Shown: one piece after another, positions 16,223-24,986 of the stretch
Layout: each line of letters opens with the position of its first letter
Numbering within the stretch: position 1 is the first letter of the stretch
From: Deltaproteobacteria bacterium
GTDB lineage: Bacteria; Desulfobacterota; DSM-4660; Desulfatiglandales; Desulfatiglandaceae
Direction: 5' to 3'
Length of the DNA: 54,376 bases
Assembly (NCBI GenBank): GCA_018644785.1
Contig: JABGPV010000003.1
Location: forward strand, 1-54,376
The notes under the pieces: generated by a model
The model's input: the letters and a program-made list of their open reading frames with translations, nothing else
What the model was told of the DNA's origin: nothing
Databases searched by the model: none
Program-made: the position numbers and the translations under genes

Positions 16223-17449
16223 ATGAAGAGGCTGACCGTTGAGGAATGGAAAAAAGAAAACATCAAATACCCGGTTGAGCGGTTCGACGAAAAGTATACC
16301 ATGTTTGCCAGGCCCCTGTGGGATGAGAAGGTCAAGCCGCTCCTCAACTGGGTCCTGGACCGATCCAAGAGCAAACGGAAAGAAGGGAGCACCCTTCGAG
16401 ATCAGGCCTTGAGGATCGGCTCCCGCACCGGCATCATGATGCATCTTTTTGAAGACGATCGACCCAACCCAATTGCCATTGCCCGGGAGATCGGTGCCAT
16501 CGCCACCCCGGAAAGGGTGGCCAGAAATATTATGGTTTCCCTGCCCCCTGAAGACGAAAAATGGGATGTTTCCGATCGAGCGACCCTGACCCGGGACATC
16601 AAGAATGCGGCCATCTACTATGGAGCCGACATGGTGGGGATCTGTAAACTGGACCGCCGATGGATCTATTCCCACTCCTTTGATCTGGGTTCCGGAGAGT
16701 ACAACCCCCAGGAAATTCCCAAAGAATTCCAGTACGCCATCGTCATGGGTTTCGGGGAGGACCACCAGATGCTCCGGTATGCCCCCACCTATATCGCCGA
16801 CGCTGAAACCAGCCTGGGCTACAGCCGAATGGCCATCACCAACGCCTATATGTCCAAGTTCATCAAGGTCTTGGGGTATGAGGCCATGAGCTGCTCCACC
16901 AACACGGTGGGCATGACCATTCCCATGGCCATAGAGGCCGGCCTGGGACAACTCGGGAGAAACGGCCTGCTCATTACCCGGGAATTCGGTCCGGCCGTCC
17001 GAATCAGCAAAGTCCTTACGAGTCTCCCCCTCATCCCCGACAGCCCCGTGGATTTCGGGGTGACGGAACTCTGCAATTCCTGTAAAATCTGTTCAGCAAA
17101 ATGCCCTTCCAAGGCCATTTTGCCAGGGGAAAGGACCATTCGTGCACGAAACGCGTCAACCGCCCCCGGCGTGCTCAAATGGCCCATAGACGCAGAGCGG
17201 TGTATGGGCCAGTGGTCCCGCATACGCAAACCCTGCACCATCTGCATAAGTGTTTGCCCCTTTAATAAACCGAACAACTGGTTTCACGCCATGGTAAAGA
17301 TGTTTGTAGATCGCTTTCGATGGGGGGATCCTTTTTATATCAAGATGGATAAGGTCATGGGTTACGGGAAGACGGCCGATCCCAAGGAATTCTGGGACAA
17401 ATGGCAGCCACAGCCCGCAAGGACCGATCGGGTAAAAATGAAGCGGTAG
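16223..17449 (+). CDS. Reductive dehalogenase (RdhA)-family corrinoid iron-sulfur protein without Tat signal
   Basis: A 408-residue protein with the RdhA core. The segment from GYSRMAITNAYMSKFIKVLGYEA (split here at 199-221) through IEAGLGQLGRNGLLITREFG (238-256) to SKVLTSLPLIPDSPVDFGV is typical of the family. It is followed by a [4Fe-4S] motif C284, C287, C290, C294 and a second motif C327, C338, C341, C345 (C-x10-C-x2-C-x3-CP). Tyr200 lies where the family usually has its proton-donor Tyr (inference). There is no twin-arginine signal and no RdhB-type membrane anchor nearby, so it is cytoplasmic and not the respiratory type. It could remove halogen from an aromatic acid, or catalyse another cobalamin-dependent reduction. 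QueG is less likely because the sequence follows the RdhA blocks. The gene sits between the TRAP permease and an amidohydrolase in the same direction. Confidence 0.82.
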   Translation: MKRLTVEEWKKENIKYPVERFDEKYTMFARPLWDEKVKPLLNWVLDRSKSKRKEGSTLRDQALRIGSRTGIMMHLFEDDRPNPIAIAREIGAIATPERVARNIMVSLPPEDEKWDVSDRATLTRDIKNAAIYYGADMVGICKLDRRWIYSHSFDLGSGEYNPQEIPKEFQYAIVMGFGEDHQMLRYAPTYIADAETSLGYSRMAITNAYMSKFIKVLGYEAMSCSTNTVGMTIPMAIEAGLGQLGRNGLLITREFGPAVRISKVLTSLPLIPDSPVDFGVTELCNSCKICSAKCPSKAILPGERTIRARNASTAPGVLKWPIDAERCMGQWSRIRKPCTICISVCPFNKPNNWFHAMVKMFVDRFRWGDPFYIKMDKVMGYGKTADPKEFWDKWQPQPARTDRVKMKR

Positions 17450-17467
17450 TCTGTTTCGGATTTTGCT

Positions 17468-17486
17468 TGAACAAGGATTTTGTTCA
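17468..17486. repeat. Short inverted repeat before amidohydrolase copy 2
   Basis: TGAACAA (17468-17474) and TTGTTCA (17480-17486) form a 7-bp inverted repeat with a 5-base spacer. It lies in the 96-base gap after the RdhA-like gene, about 60 bases before the next start. There is no T-run, so it is not a terminator. It may be an operator or a weak mRNA hairpin. Confidence 0.35.
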
Positions 17487-17545
17487 CGCGCTACAGAGAT
17501 TCAAGCCATATTGCTGATTCCGAAAAATAAAACGAGGAGGAATTC

Positions 17546-18589
17546 ATGGGAATACCCAAAGCACGTCTGATCGTGGACACCCATGTCCATGCGCAAAGGC
17601 ATGCGGCCAAATTCAAGGATCGTGGGGTCAAGGGCGATTTCAAAACCCTGTCAAAGGAGATGCGGCTGATGGAAACCTACGACAATTCGCCCCGCCTCCT
17701 CTATGATATGGAGCGATACGGGGTGGATATGTGCGTTTTGCAGCCCGCCTTCGGCATGACCAACGAACTCAATGCCGAAATCGTCAGGAACTACCCCGAC
17801 AAATTTCTGGCCATGTGCCTTCCGGTTCAGACCATGAAAAAGGCCCTTCGGGGAGAGCAGGAGTGGACAGCCGAGGCTGCAGCCGAGGAGTTGGATCATT
17901 TGCTGGGTACAGGCCTTTACAGGGCCGGCATCGGGGAAGGGCTCCCCCGCCATCCGAACCCTACCAAAATGGTTTCGTGGCCGGAACGGCTGGAGGAGCT
18001 TCGCCTCTTCATGGAAGTGGCCCGTAAACACAAGGTGCCGGTGAGCTACCATACGGGCGCCATCACCGGGTACAGCTCGGGCAGTTCCAGGCGACTTTCG
18101 GCGCCTGAAAGAATTGATCCCCTTCTGGCTTTTGATCTGGCGGCGGAATACCCTGACGTCCCCATCATCATGGCCCATGGCGGCATGCAGGGGTGGTGGT
18201 CAGAAAAGTTCATGGACGATACCTTTCAAGTGGCCGCTACCTTCAACAATGTCTATGTGGAAACCGGGCTTTACTGGGCCGATCTTTATGAAAAAGCCCT
18301 TGCCGACCCCAATATCGGCCCCCGAAAACTCATATGGGGAACCGACTGGGGGGCTTCAATCGTGGTATACAGCCGACCGGGACACCGCCCTTCCAGCTAT
18401 GCGGACCAGATCAAACTGTGGGGACTTCCCAAACACCAGCCTGATATCTATGGATGGAGCCTGCGGCAGGTGGACAAGATGGCCGACAACATGGACTTGA
18501 GCCAGGACGATCTCAATTTAATCTTAGGAGGAAACGCTGCAAGGCTCTTCGGCATCGAACTCCCACACACCAGATTGTTCAGGGAGTGA
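17546..18589 (+). CDS. Amidohydrolase-2 family metal-dependent hydrolase or decarboxylase (copy 2)
   Basis: A 347-residue paralogue of the protein at 10510. The metal ligands are conserved: HVH in VDTHVHAQRHAA, H in VSYHTGA, H in MAHGGMQGW and D in WGTDWGAS. It shares the TYDNSPRLLYDMERYGVDMC block and the SQDDLNLILGGNAARLFG ending. AGGAGG sits just upstream of the ATG. The two copies differ around the second metal ligand (HSGSPMG against HTGAITG), which lines the active site, so they may act on related but distinct substrates or successive steps. It is followed after 9 bases by the UPF0261 gene. Function beyond the family is not recognisable. Confidence 0.85.
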   Translation: MGIPKARLIVDTHVHAQRHAAKFKDRGVKGDFKTLSKEMRLMETYDNSPRLLYDMERYGVDMCVLQPAFGMTNELNAEIVRNYPDKFLAMCLPVQTMKKALRGEQEWTAEAAAEELDHLLGTGLYRAGIGEGLPRHPNPTKMVSWPERLEELRLFMEVARKHKVPVSYHTGAITGYSSGSSRRLSAPERIDPLLAFDLAAEYPDVPIIMAHGGMQGWWSEKFMDDTFQVAATFNNVYVETGLYWADLYEKALADPNIGPRKLIWGTDWGASIVVYSRPGHRPSSYADQIKLWGLPKHQPDIYGWSLRQVDKMADNMDLSQDDLNLILGGNAARLFGIELPHTRLFRE

Positions 18590-18598
18590 ATTTGATCC

Positions 18599-19843
18599 AT
18601 GACGGAATCCATCATGAAAAAAATTGTGGCCATCGGTACGCTGGATACCAGGGGTGAAGAAATCCGCCACCTCGCGGATCGAATTGAGGACAACGGTTTC
18701 GAACCCCTGGTCATGGATGTGGGTGTACTGGGAGCGGTTCCCTTTGAACCGTTTATCACCCGGGATTCGGTGGCCCGGGCCGCGGGGACTTCCATCCAAG
18801 AGATCATCGCGCTTCGCCACGAGGGAAAAGCCATGTCCGCCATGGCCGCCGGGTGTGGCAAAATTTTGGCGGATCTTCACGAACAGGGCCAGGTTCAAGG
18901 GGTCATTGCCGCGGGTGGATCCATGAGCACCTCTCTGGCCCTGGAGGCTATGAAGGTCCTTCCCATGGGTCTCCCCAAACTGATCCTTTCCACCATCGCC
19001 TTTTCACCCCTCATTAACCCCGAATCGGTCTGCGCCGACCTGGCCATGATGCTGTGGCCGGGAGGGCTTTACGGTCTCAATACAATCAGCCGAAGGGTTC
19101 TGGATTCCGCGGCCGGCGCCATCTCGGGCTCTGCTAAAGCCTATATACGACAAGTGAAAACCACCCGGAAAGTAGTGGGCATCACTTCTCTCGGGACCAG
19201 TCAACTGAAATATGTGGAGATTCTCAAACCGGCCCTTGAAAAAAAGGGTTACGAGGTGGCCGTGTTTCATACGACGGGCATGGGAGGGAAGGCCTTTGAA
19301 GAAGCCGTTTCAGCCGGGCTGGTGGATGTGGCCCTGGACCTTTCCCTGGTGGAATTGGTGGACTATATAAACGGCGGTGCCACCACGTCCGGAAAGTACA
19401 GGCTCAAGGCGGCGGCGGAAAAGGGAATTCCGCAGATCGTGGGCGCCGGCGCCATCGGTCATTTTTTCTGGTTTTCGGGCAGACCTCTGCCTCCGGAGTT
19501 TAAAAACAGAAAACACCACCGGCACAACCAGCTTCTCACCATCGTGGTTTCAGATCGAGAGGATAAAGCGAAGGTGGGGAAACTGGTGGCCGAAAGGCTG
19601 AACCTCGCCAAAGGCCCCACCACATTGGTGGTACCCATGACCGGGTGGATCGAGGGAGACCGCCATCCCAAGAGCCCCTTTCACGACCCCAAGGGAGGTA
19701 CGGCCTTTCTGGAGGCCCTGAAAACCCATCTCAACCCTGGAATCAGGGTCATTCCCCTGGATGGCCATGTCAATGACTCCATATTCTGCGATACGGTCCT
19801 CCAACTGTTTGATGAAATGACGGCCGAGAGGACACTGAGCTGA
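18599..19843 (+). CDS. UPF0261 / Tm-1-like ATP-binding domain protein
   Basis: A 414-residue member of UPF0261. The N-terminal nucleotide-binding half begins KKIVAIGTLDTRGEEI and contains GVIAAGGSMSTSLALEAM. The C-terminal half has VGITSLGTSQLKYVEIL, VFHTTGMGGKAFEEAV and IVGAGAIGHFFWFSG. Relatives include the Tm-1 N-terminal domain of plants; the bacterial role is unknown, although such genes are often seen beside organic-acid catabolic genes (general knowledge). An internal ATG at 18614 (MKKIVAIGT) is an alternative start. It follows the amidohydrolase by 9 bases and is the second-last gene of the plus-strand cluster. Confidence 0.82.
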   Translation: MTESIMKKIVAIGTLDTRGEEIRHLADRIEDNGFEPLVMDVGVLGAVPFEPFITRDSVARAAGTSIQEIIALRHEGKAMSAMAAGCGKILADLHEQGQVQGVIAAGGSMSTSLALEAMKVLPMGLPKLILSTIAFSPLINPESVCADLAMMLWPGGLYGLNTISRRVLDSAAGAISGSAKAYIRQVKTTRKVVGITSLGTSQLKYVEILKPALEKKGYEVAVFHTTGMGGKAFEEAVSAGLVDVALDLSLVELVDYINGGATTSGKYRLKAAAEKGIPQIVGAGAIGHFFWFSGRPLPPEFKNRKHHRHNQLLTIVVSDREDKAKVGKLVAERLNLAKGPTTLVVPMTGWIEGDRHPKSPFHDPKGGTAFLEALKTHLNPGIRVIPLDGHVNDSIFCDTVLQLFDEMTAERTLS

Positions 19844-19923
19844 ACCACCGGAATTACTGGACCAAACTGGTCTGAATGGTTATACTTGGTTCATTAATTT
19901 TTCAAAATTGGGGAGATCTAGAA

Positions 19924-20820
19924 TTGAAAATTGGACCGGACTGTGTTCCCTGCATACTCAAGATGTGTTTGGGCTTTATTCGTAAATCAGGACTAGGTGA
20001 TTCCGACGTAAACACTTTGTTCAACGATGTTCTTCAAATCCCCACGCTAAACGGAAAAAACTGGGATGTTACCAGCGCCACCGTTGTGGAACAAGTCATG
20101 AGGAAAATCTATGAGGTGCTGGGGAACAATGACCCTCTTAAAAAGCAAAAAGCGAAATTAAACCGGTATCTCATGGACCGCTATGAAATCTTTGAAGGAA
20201 TGGTGCGGGACGCGAAAGACCCCCTTGAGGCCGCCGTCAAACTGGCCATCCTGGGAAACGCCATTGACATCATGATTTCCCTTGATTTTAAGAGGCTTGT
20301 AACAATCGTTAAAGAAAAGATGGAACAGCCCCTTCCCAAAAAAAGTTTTGAAGCATTCAAGGCGCAGATCGGAAAGACACGCCGCCTGGTCTATTTCGGG
20401 GATAATGCGGGGGAAATTGTACTGGACAAATTGCTGATCTCGACCCTGAAAAAATTGCATAACCTTGAAATTGTATTTGTGGTGCGGAGCCTGCCCACCC
20501 TTAATGATGTGACCCTTCAAGAAGCCCGGGAGGTAAAGATGGACGAAATTGTCCCGGTGCTACCCAACGGCATTGACGGCCCGTTTCCGGGGACCCAGGT
20601 GTCCCGATGTTCCCCGGAAGTTCAAGCGCTTTACACACAGGCGGACCTGATCATTTCAAAAGGGGGCGGCAATTTTGACAGCATTGAGGAAGATAAGGAT
20701 GTCTTTGGAAAGAACATTAGTTTCCTCTTTCTTTCCAAATGCTATCTCTATGTGAAGCTCCTGAATACGCCGCTGGAAGGATCCATCCTGGCGAATTACT
20801 ACGATTCCAATTGGTGTTAG
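19924..20820 (+). CDS. DUF89 / ARMT1-like damage-control phosphatase family protein
   Basis: A 298-residue DUF89 protein. The N terminus IGPDCVPCILK matches the family's cysteine-bearing start. Central and late metal-site motifs are FGDNAGEIVLDKLLI and ISKGGGNFDSIEE. Members are metal-dependent phosphatases that act on phosphometabolites, some thought to remove damaged sugar phosphates or coenzyme intermediates. The frame is open from an ATG at 19876, but the family N terminus begins at the TTG at 19924, which has GGGGAG at 19910-19915; this start is preferred. It closes the plus-strand cluster. Codon use looks more AT-rich than in the preceding genes, so it may have been added separately. 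Confidence 0.75.
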   Translation: MKIGPDCVPCILKMCLGFIRKSGLGDSDVNTLFNDVLQIPTLNGKNWDVTSATVVEQVMRKIYEVLGNNDPLKKQKAKLNRYLMDRYEIFEGMVRDAKDPLEAAVKLAILGNAIDIMISLDFKRLVTIVKEKMEQPLPKKSFEAFKAQIGKTRRLVYFGDNAGEIVLDKLLISTLKKLHNLEIVFVVRSLPTLNDVTLQEAREVKMDEIVPVLPNGIDGPFPGTQVSRCSPEVQALYTQADLIISKGGGNFDSIEEDKDVFGKNISFLFLSKCYLYVKLLNTPLEGSILANYYDSNWC

Positions 20821-20941
20821 CCGAACGGTAATGAATGCAGGATTGAATCAAGGCTTCAGTAGATACTTTGAAACGTTTGCTCAACCTTTTTGTTTGACGG
20901 AGATTCAGCTGATGGTTATCAGGCAAACTTTAGATAAGGGA

Positions 20942-21475
20942 TTAAACTAGCGCTTCTGTATCTTTTAACGTTGATGCAAGGCGCCATTCTCTCTTTGCAA
21001 GAGCTTCCCAGAACTCACTGTCGCCCGCTTTCCAGGCAGGGCCAAACTTAGCATCATAGATGGGCTCAAAGGACTCAAGCCAGGTGGACCAGGAGTTTTC
21101 CCCTTTTTCTTTGGCCGAAAAAACATAACCCATAAAATCCGTGATGTTGACCAAATTCTCTTTGGGCACAAAAAAAGCCGCGCCTTTCTTATAGGACCTG
21201 ATGGTATTTTCAGGACTAAATGCATGCGCTGTCAGTATGATTGCCTGGATTTTCCTTTCGTTGGCTATTTTCAACAGTTCGTAACCATCCACGCCCATGA
21301 CATCCAAAATAGCCAGATCATAGTCCCGGGTTTCCAGAAGCTCTTTGGCATGTTGAAACGTTGTGGCTCTTGTGACATTGCACGTGGGCAGTAATTCTAA
21401 GAGGGTGTCCAGGACATCCGCCTCGTCGTCTACAATGAGAATCCGTTTCCCATTTAAAATACTAGTGTCTTTCAT
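20942..21475 (-). CDS. Receiver-domain protein with conserved Trp-rich C-terminal tail (copy 1)
   Basis: A 177-residue stand-alone response regulator. The receiver (about 8-125) has the acidic pair in LIVDDEADV, phospho-acceptor Asp in LAILDVMG, Thr in ILTAHA and Lys in FFVPKE, so it should be phosphorylated. Instead of a DNA-binding domain it carries a tail of about 50 residues: SWSTWLESFEPIYD, then FGPAWK, FWEAL and EWRLAS. The same tail is found in the protein at 45850. The tail's function is unknown. It is convergent with the DUF89 gene. No output domain is recognisable, so it may act through protein contacts, perhaps with the kinase-like proteins in this window. Confidence 0.85.
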   Translation of the reverse strand: MKDTSILNGKRILIVDDEADVLDTLLELLPTCNVTRATTFQHAKELLETRDYDLAILDVMGVDGYELLKIANERKIQAIILTAHAFSPENTIRSYKKGAAFFVPKENLVNITDFMGYVFSAKEKGENSWSTWLESFEPIYDAKFGPAWKAGDSEFWEALAKREWRLASTLKDTEALV

Positions 21476-21754
21476 TATTGTTCCTCAGTGTTGCTCAGGC
21501 CCGTGTTCAGTTGATCCAAAAACACAAGTCTTACAAGGAGTTTCTCCATTGTTGGCTGGCTTCTGGTGGGGTGAAGGCGGAAAAGAAGCACAGATGGTCT
21601 AATTTATGAAGAAGTTTCCGTGCTGATCGAAGCCCCACGGGCACTACTTATATTCCAGGGTCCATCCCAATGTCTAGACAAAAAATTGACAAAGTTAAGA
21701 TATTTGGATGGGAGGAGTCCCAACCCTCTGACGACTGAATAACCAGCTATTCAA

Positions 21755-22537
21755 TTATGCGATCCCCTTAATAATGTCCCCCACGCCATCAATAACATAG
21801 GTTGGTCGGTAGGCGTATTTCACAAGATCCTCTTTTGAAGTCACGCCGCTCAAAACCAGGACCGTATCCATTTCCGCGTTAATTCCGGCGATGATATCCG
21901 TTTCCATCTGGTCTCCAATGAAGACGGTCTCCTCCCGCCCGCAGCTCAAACACCTGAGCGCATGGCGAATCATGAGCGGATTGGGCTTCCCCATGAAGTA
22001 GGCTTTTCTGCCGGTGGCGTATTCGATGGGCGCAATGGTTGATCCACACCCCGGTATGGGGCCCGAATCCGTGGGGCACAAAAGATCCGGATTGGTGCCC
22101 ACCAGTTTGGCGCCATTCAACACCAGCCTGATGGCCTGTTGAATTTTTTCAAAGGAATAGGAGCGGGTTTCGCCTACCACCACGTAATCGGGCTCCACAT
22201 CGTCAAAGTGATAACCCGCCTCATAAAGGGCATTGGTCAACCCCGCATCACCGATGACATAGGCGGTACCGCCAGGTTTTTGTGTGGCGAGGAACCGGGC
22301 TGTTGCCAGTGCCGTGGTGTAGAAGAACACGGAATCAACGGTGATCCCCAGACGCTGGACCTTTTGCTGTAATTCATGGCGCGACTTCTGGCTGTTGTTG
22401 GTCAAAAAAAGGAATTCCTTGTTTTCAGACATCAGCCATTCCACGAACTCGCCCGCTCCCGGAAGAAGTTCGTTTCCGTGATAGATGACCCCGTCCATAT
22501 CACAGATAAATCCTTTCTTGCTCTGTAACGTCTCCAT
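21755..22537 (-). CDS. HAD-superfamily IIA hydrolase, NagD-like
   Basis: A 260-residue HAD hydrolase with the IIA (NagD) layout. Motif I is ICDMDGVIYHG (both Asp present), motif II is LFLTNNSQKS, the lysine lies in YFMGKPNP and motif IV is FIGDQMETDI. The cap between motifs II and III is of the NagD type. It should dephosphorylate small phosphate esters such as nucleotides or sugar phosphates. Its ATG overlaps the stop of threonine synthase by one base (TAATG), so the two are translated together. O-phosphohomoserine is the substrate of that partner, which makes a link to phosphometabolite balance possible but unproven. Confidence 0.9.
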   Translation of the reverse strand: METLQSKKGFICDMDGVIYHGNELLPGAGEFVEWLMSENKEFLFLTNNSQKSRHELQQKVQRLGITVDSVFFYTTALATARFLATQKPGGTAYVIGDAGLTNALYEAGYHFDDVEPDYVVVGETRSYSFEKIQQAIRLVLNGAKLVGTNPDLLCPTDSGPIPGCGSTIAPIEYATGRKAYFMGKPNPLMIRHALRCLSCGREETVFIGDQMETDIIAGINAEMDTVLVLSGVTSKEDLVKYAYRPTYVIDGVGDIIKGIA

Positions 22538-24006
22538 TATTTCTCTCCTTCGGGTACAATGTCATTTTCAATAATTTTCTTCGCGGTTTCATACTGTGAC
22601 TCACTCACGGTGAGGGAACCGTCTTCTCTGGTGAAAGGTGGATCGTCAATGGTGTAAATCCGTTCGGGAAGCGTTGCCTGGCTCGCAATTCTTTCCGGCA
22701 CATCCGGCACAACATCGATGGCTTTTTTCACCTCATCGGGAAATTTTCCCGGATCAGCGGTTTCGTAAATCACCGCCAGGCGCTCGTGACTACCCCCAAG
22801 GAACGTGTCCAGCGCCCGCCACCCGACGGCGCCGTGGGGTTCCATCATGATACCGTACTGTTCGTAAACTTCTTGAATGGCGGTGTAATGATCCGGATTG
22901 GATACACTGATGGACCAGAAATCCCTACGCATGGACTTAAGATCCGGTGGTGCATCCATGACCCCTTCCTGGATCACCTTTCCCGTTTCGTCCCGTTCAT
23001 CGTAAACATGACCACCATAGAGGTCGATAAGCCGTGCGAAATTACTGGGATTAGATACAATCATGGCCGAAGATGGGGATCTGCGTGAAGGCTTTACCCT
23101 GTAGACATCCGTGTTAAGAAATTGCGGGAATTCATCATTTTCGTTAACACCGCATACGATCCGTTCAATGGGAAGACCCATTTCCCGGGCTACCACCGTT
23201 CCCATCATATCACCAAAATTACCGGAAGGAATGCCTGCAATCATGGGTTCGTCATATTCCGCCACCCGGGAGTAGGCAAAAAATGGGTAAACCGCCTGTG
23301 GCAGGAGCCGACCCACGCTGATGCTGTTGGCGGAGGTAAAGCGATCCGCATCATCAAAGAGATCTTTCGCAAACCGTTTGTCACCCAGCAGTCGTTTGGC
23401 CAGAGCCTGGCACACATCAAAATCTCCGTTCACCTCAAAGGCATAGACATTTCCTCCAAGGGTGGTCATTTGCCGCCGCTGACGTTCGGTAATGGACCCT
23501 TTGGGGAAAAACACGATATTTTCCACACTGTCCAGGCCGTGAAGCGCATCGGCCACGGCGCCCCCCGTATCCCCGCTGGTGGCGACTGCAACGATACGTT
23601 TCTTGCCCGATTTCTTCAGAAAGTAATTGAGCATTCGCCCAAAAAACCGGGCCGCGTAATCCTTGAAAGAATAGGTGGGTCCCCGTGTAAGCCACATGAT
23701 ATGGGTTCGACCGGTCAAGTGTTGCACGGTGGTGGGAATAGCGCTGTCATCATAGGCATCATCAAGCATGGCCCGCAAATCTGCCTCCCCCACCTCGGCC
23801 CCCAGAAACGGGTTCAGGACCTCAAAGGCAATTCGCGCATAAGGCATGCCATTCATGGCTTTCAGAATTTCCGGGGGCAATCTGGGAATGTCGCTTCTGG
23901 AAATCATATAAAGGCCGTAGTTGGAGGCCAAGCCGTTCATGAGGGCCGTTTCGAAATTCACACGCTCTTTTTTGTTGTTGGTGCTGTGGTAAAATTTAGT
24001 TTTCAA
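22537..24006 (-). CDS. thrC: Threonine synthase
   Basis: A 489-residue PLP enzyme that converts O-phosphohomoserine to threonine. The PLP lysine lies in GPTYSFKDYAARFFG (K about 114). ATSGDTGGAVADAL is the phosphate-binding loop, and NSISVGRLLPQ and GIPSGNFGDMMG are family blocks. The length fits the class of about 450-500 residues. The start at 24006 follows AGGAAAGG at moderate distance. It is a housekeeping gene inside a mostly catabolic region. The 209 bases upstream contain a long hairpin (24104-24168), and no Thr/Ile-rich leader peptide was found. Confidence 0.93.
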   Translation of the reverse strand: MKTKFYHSTNNKKERVNFETALMNGLASNYGLYMISRSDIPRLPPEILKAMNGMPYARIAFEVLNPFLGAEVGEADLRAMLDDAYDDSAIPTTVQHLTGRTHIMWLTRGPTYSFKDYAARFFGRMLNYFLKKSGKKRIVAVATSGDTGGAVADALHGLDSVENIVFFPKGSITERQRRQMTTLGGNVYAFEVNGDFDVCQALAKRLLGDKRFAKDLFDDADRFTSANSISVGRLLPQAVYPFFAYSRVAEYDEPMIAGIPSGNFGDMMGTVVAREMGLPIERIVCGVNENDEFPQFLNTDVYRVKPSRRSPSSAMIVSNPSNFARLIDLYGGHVYDERDETGKVIQEGVMDAPPDLKSMRRDFWSISVSNPDHYTAIQEVYEQYGIMMEPHGAVGWRALDTFLGGSHERLAVIYETADPGKFPDEVKKAIDVVPDVPERIASQATLPERIYTIDDPPFTREDGSLTVSESQYETAKKIIENDIVPEGEK

Positions 24007-24103
24007 AATTGTAACCTTTCCTGGTTGTTTGTTTTCAGTTTTCGGTTGACGGTTTTAGGGAACTTCCAAAAAATAATCTACGCATCCTGTTTGCCCTTTT
24101 GAC

Positions 24104-24168
24104 CGTCTTCTACGTTGTGATAACAGGCACATAGCCCACTATGCACCTGTCATCACGCCTTGAAGACG
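24104..24168 (-). repeat. Long imperfect inverted repeat (hairpin) between SDR gene and thrC
   Basis: An 18-base arm at 24117-24134 and its partner at 24139-24156 are separated by only 4 bases. The three non-Watson-Crick positions all become G-U pairs in the minus-strand RNA, so all 18 positions pair there and not in the plus-strand RNA. An outer 7-bp stem (CGTCTTC at 24104-24110 with GAAGACG at 24162-24168) extends it past an internal loop. There is no T-run. The strand bias suggests an RNA element transcribed with the minus-strand genes: a processing or stability hairpin, or a leader element before thrC. Confidence 0.7.
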
Positions 24169-24215
24169 AACATAAGTTCTGCACGATATGCGTATATTAT
24201 TTTCTTCCAGTTCCC

Positions 24216-24986
24216 TTACTGTGCCAGATATCCACCATCCACTGTTAGAATTGCCCCTGTTGTGTAACTTGAAGCATCAGAAGACAGGAATATTACGGCG
24301 CCGATAAGTTCCGATACCTTGCCGAATCTTCTCATGGGGACTTGTTTGACTATCTTGCGATAGACCTCCTCCGAACTTCTCAATCCGCTGGTCAAATCAG
24401 TTTCCAGGTAATAAGGGGCGATTGCATTGACGCGGATGTGATGTTTCGCCCATTCCAGGGCGAGGCTTTTTGTCAGAAGAATAACGCCGGCTTTTGAAGC
24501 GCAATAGGCCGGTGCGCGCGGAACCCCGGTGACACCGGCCGTGGATGCAATATTCACGATGTTCCCGCCGCCGTTTTTTATCATCAATTTGCCGATGTGC
24601 TTACTGCAGAGAAAGGTTCCCTTTAGATTTACGCTCATGACATGGTCCCATTCCTCAAGCGGGAGCTCTTCAGTGGGGGTATAGCTTAGCTGAGAAATGC
24701 CGGCATTATTGACCAATATGTCCACCTTGCCGTATTCCAGAGCGGCTATGTCGGCAATTCTTTTTATCTGTGCCTCATCAGATACATCGGTTTGAACCGC
24801 AATGCAACGAACGCCTTTATCCTCAACCTCCTTTTTTGTTTCCCCGGGTTGGACAATGTCGGCCAGAACCAGGGAAACACCACATTCGGCAAGCCCGATG
24901 GCGATCTCTTTCCCAAGACCCCGGGCTGAACCCGTAATAAGGGCTGTTTTCCCAGTAAGATGGAATAATTCTTTTGCAGCCACCAT
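24216..24986 (-). CDS. Short-chain dehydrogenase/reductase (FabG-like)
   Basis: A 256-residue classical SDR. The NAD(P)-binding glycine motif is TGSARGLGKEI (about 17-27), then NNAG, the catalytic Ser in NIASTAGVTG and the Tyr/Lys pair in YCASK, with an ending SYTTGAILTVDGGYLAQ. It interconverts a hydroxyl and a keto group, for example on a hydroxyacyl-CoA or ring intermediate. It is preceded by the NtrC-type activator with a 117-base gap, and a long hairpin lies downstream. The substrate cannot be assigned from sequence; a second SDR lies at 39574. Confidence 0.9.
   Translation of the reverse strand: MVAAKELFHLTGKTALITGSARGLGKEIAIGLAECGVSLVLADIVQPGETKKEVEDKGVRCIAVQTDVSDEAQIKRIADIAALEYGKVDILVNNAGISQLSYTPTEELPLEEWDHVMSVNLKGTFLCSKHIGKLMIKNGGGNIVNIASTAGVTGVPRAPAYCASKAGVILLTKSLALEWAKHHIRVNAIAPYYLETDLTSGLRSSEEVYRKIVKQVPMRRFGKVSELIGAVIFLSSDASSYTTGAILTVDGGYLAQ

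Noticed and set aside
23122..24102. Plus-strand frame (326 codons) antisense to thrC
   Set aside because: thrC has all PLP motifs on the minus strand; the frame has no recognisable protein features.
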